From Variovorax sp. OAS795 (lineage in GTDB: Bacteria; Pseudomonadota; Gammaproteobacteria; Burkholderiales; Burkholderiaceae_C), in NCBI RefSeq assembly GCF_040546685.1, contig NZ_JBEPOH010000002.1:761894-825893 (forward strand): DNA of 64,000 bases. Reading direction: 5' to 3'. Below are positions 63,531-64,000 of this stretch, piece by piece. Each line of letters begins with the position of its first letter. The first letter of the stretch is position 1. Below the pieces are notes generated by a model. The model made no database searches. It was given only the letters and a program-made list of their open reading frames with translations, and was not told where the DNA came from. The position numbers and the translations under genes are program-made.

Positions 63531-64000
63531 TCAGGCGTAGCGGACCAGCACGGACTTGGTCTCCAGGAACGAATCGAACGATTCCTCGCCCAGGTCGCGG
63601 CCGTAGCCCGACGCGCCCCGGCCGCCTTCCGGCAGGCCCGGCCAGGGCATCGGTTCGGTGTTGACGGCCACCTTGCCCGAGCGGATGCGCGGCACGACCG
63701 AATGCATCGTCGCGAGGTCGCGCGTCCACAGGCAGGCCGAGAGGCCGTAGTCGGTGTCGTTGGCCATGTGCACGGCCTCCTCCACGCTGTCGAAAGGCGT
63801 GACCGTGATGACCGGGCCGAACAGCTCTTCGCGCACGATGGCGGCGCCCTGGTCCGCCACCGCGACCACGCTGGGGCGCACATAGAAGCCCGCGGCATCG
63901 ATGCGCGGGTCGGCGGTCAGCAGTTCGGCGCCGGCACGCTGGGCGGCGTCCAGGTGGCCGAGCACATGCTGCTGCTGGCGGGCGTTCACCAGCGGCCCGA
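63531..64000 (-). CDS. Aldehyde dehydrogenase (5' end outside window)
   Basis: Only the C-terminal about 156 residues are in the window: SGPLVNARQQQHVLG, REELFGPVITVTPF, NDTDYGLSACLWTRDL, and GRGASGYGRDLGEESFDSFLETKSV. The catalytic Cys and Glu lie beyond base 64000. First visible gene of the minus-strand operon that ends with the Bug receptor at 58748. Confidence 0.92.
   Translation of the reverse strand, partial: GPLVNARQQQHVLGHLDAAQRAGAELLTADPRIDAAGFYVRPSVVAVADQGAAIVREELFGPVITVTPFDSVEEAVHMANDTDYGLSACLWTRDLATMHSVVPRIRSGKVAVNTEPMPWPGLPEGGRGASGYGRDLGEESFDSFLETKSVLVRYA

Overview
The window looks like a chromosomal stretch of a high-GC betaproteobacterium of the Variovorax type (Comamonadaceae, Burkholderiales). 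The grounds are the very GC-rich coding, three orphan Bug/TctC solute receptors, many aromatic and carbohydrate catabolic operons with LysR, IclR, GntR, HxlR and AraC regulators beside them, and a GT4 plus glycogen-debranching-like gene pair. The genus is an inference from gene content. I saw no rRNA, tRNA, CRISPR, insertion sequence or prophage gene. Coding density is high and no gap between genes exceeds about 290 bp.

Layout. 1-4545: the 3' part of a very large fusion (GMC/cholesterol-oxidase-like end, alpha/beta hydrolase, PhoD-like metallophosphatase). 4575-8530: TerC membrane protein, then a LysR regulator divergent from a tartrate/D-malate dehydrogenase and a Bug receptor. 8557-13556: small envelope proteins, an APH-fold kinase, and an HxlR regulator divergent from an MFS exporter across a twin palindromic operator. 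13720-15528: a Tat-lipoprotein PhoD phosphatase with a glycine-rich tether. 15816-27885: cytochrome b561 followed by a long tightly packed operon with a CUT1-type sugar ABC transporter, two paralogous binding proteins, an SMP-30 lactonase, a beta-propeller protein and a CUT2-type ABC transporter. Two genes of the CUT1 system carry 1-bp frameshifts.

27910-33083: a lone ABC ATPase, a DUF3883-like protein with a clear terminator, and a glycosyltransferase/debranching-enzyme pair. 33111-44093: an aromatic-type catabolic region. A flavin hydroxylase and an NTF2-like protein diverge from ADH, cupin, GntR, VOC, FAH-hydrolase, Bug, AA_synth-like, MDR and acyl-CoA dehydrogenase genes. Four copies of a TGCA-N14/15-TGCA dyad mark the two control regions. 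44344-46439: two small unknown proteins and a cupin/carboxymuconolactone-decarboxylase pair, with a LysR gene (46581-47495) divergent from the pair.

47645-57583: one co-directional operon with GMC oxidoreductase, SDR, MoaF-like, SnoaL-like and aldehyde dehydrogenase genes, plus a complete branched-chain-amino-acid-type ABC transporter; a convergent AraC regulator follows. 58748-64000: a minus-strand homogentisate operon (ALDH, SDR, fumarylacetoacetase, NIPSNAP, homogentisate dioxygenase, Bug receptor) that continues past the window end.

Taken together this is a scavenging/catabolic region. Each block pairs an uptake device (Bug receptor, sugar ABC or Liv ABC) with a few oxidoreductases or hydrolases and a local regulator. 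The most distinctive items are the triple-domain fusion, the twin HxlR operators, the four-site GntR-linked motif and the two frameshifts in the duplicated sugar transporter.
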